From assembly GCA_020720945.1 (NCBI GenBank), contig DYNR01000139.1:1-6318 (forward strand): DNA of 6,318 nt, in the 5' to 3' direction. The notes beneath the pieces were generated by a model. It had not been told where the DNA came from. It was given only the letters and a program-made list of their open reading frames with translations, and did not search any database. Below, in pieces: positions 6,274 through 6,318 of this stretch. The position numbers were made by a program, and so were the translations under genes. Position 1 is the stretch's first letter. Each line of letters starts with the position of its first letter. This DNA comes from Chthoniobacter flavus. GTDB taxonomy: Bacteria > Verrucomicrobiota > Verrucomicrobiia > Chthoniobacterales > DYNR01.

Positions 6274-6300
6274 CTCTTTTTGGTTTTCCGCCAGAAAGAG
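6274..6300 (+). other. Hairpin just downstream of tRNA-Ser
   Basis: Bases 6274-6283 (CTCTTTTTGG) pair with 6291-6300 (CCAGAAAGAG), giving ten pairs including one T-G wobble around a seven-base loop. It begins eight bases after the CCA end. It could end or stabilise the tRNA precursor transcript, but no T tract follows, so it is not a standard intrinsic terminator. The rest of the window after it (6301-6318) is too short to assign. Confidence 0.4.
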
Positions 6301-6318
6301 GTGCGCCCGAAAGCCTGC

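Noticed and set aside
1..6318. CRISPR arrays, insertion sequences, integrases or defence genes
   Set aside because: No spaced direct repeats, transposase or integrase motifs were seen. The tRNA gene is intact with no duplicated 3' end visible in the window.

Overview
The window is an ordinary-looking chromosomal segment from a moderately GC-rich bacterium. It holds five protein genes and one tRNA gene, with no sign of phage, insertion sequences, CRISPR or plasmid functions. The gene content fits a free-living carbohydrate user with a peptidoglycan precursor pathway. Ribosome binding sites are weak or absent at three gene starts (the GH94 gene, glmM and bioD), and the fourth start, of the zinc-ribbon gene, is no better. 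The PVC/Verrucomicrobia area is my guess at the lineage, but nothing here fixes the taxonomy.

Layout: on the minus strand, 51-2351 encodes a GH94-family disaccharide phosphorylase. A 198-bp divergent spacer separates it from glmM (2550-3926, plus strand), which encodes phosphoglucosamine mutase for UDP-GlcNAc and cell-wall synthesis. A short convergent spacer with two inverted repeats (3927-3985) follows. Next comes a compact minus-strand gene set read from right to left: bioD (6076-5429), a lipoate ligase/octanoyltransferase-family gene (5432-4743) and a zinc-ribbon membrane protein of unknown function (4738-3986). bioD and the ligase gene overlap by four bases (GTGA), and the third gene starts four bases after the ligase stop. 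A tRNA-Ser(GGA) gene with encoded CCA (6177-6266) is read divergently from bioD.

How the genes fit together: the GH94 enzyme would release a sugar 1-phosphate from an imported disaccharide, and GlmM makes a sugar 1-phosphate for the cell wall. Their adjacency may be coincidence. BioD makes dethiobiotin, and the ligase-family protein handles lipoyl/octanoyl groups, so this pair joins two cofactor systems that modify carrier-protein lysines. The bioD and tRNA-Ser genes appear to be read from back-to-back promoters whose -35 boxes lie on the same seven bases (6117-6123). This is the most distinctive regulatory observation.

I did not find a convincing novel defence, mobile or signalling system. 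The points most worth a second look are the bioD/ligase/zinc-ribbon unit, the uncertain reaction of the ligase, the unknown substrate of the GH94 enzyme, and the shared -35 element.
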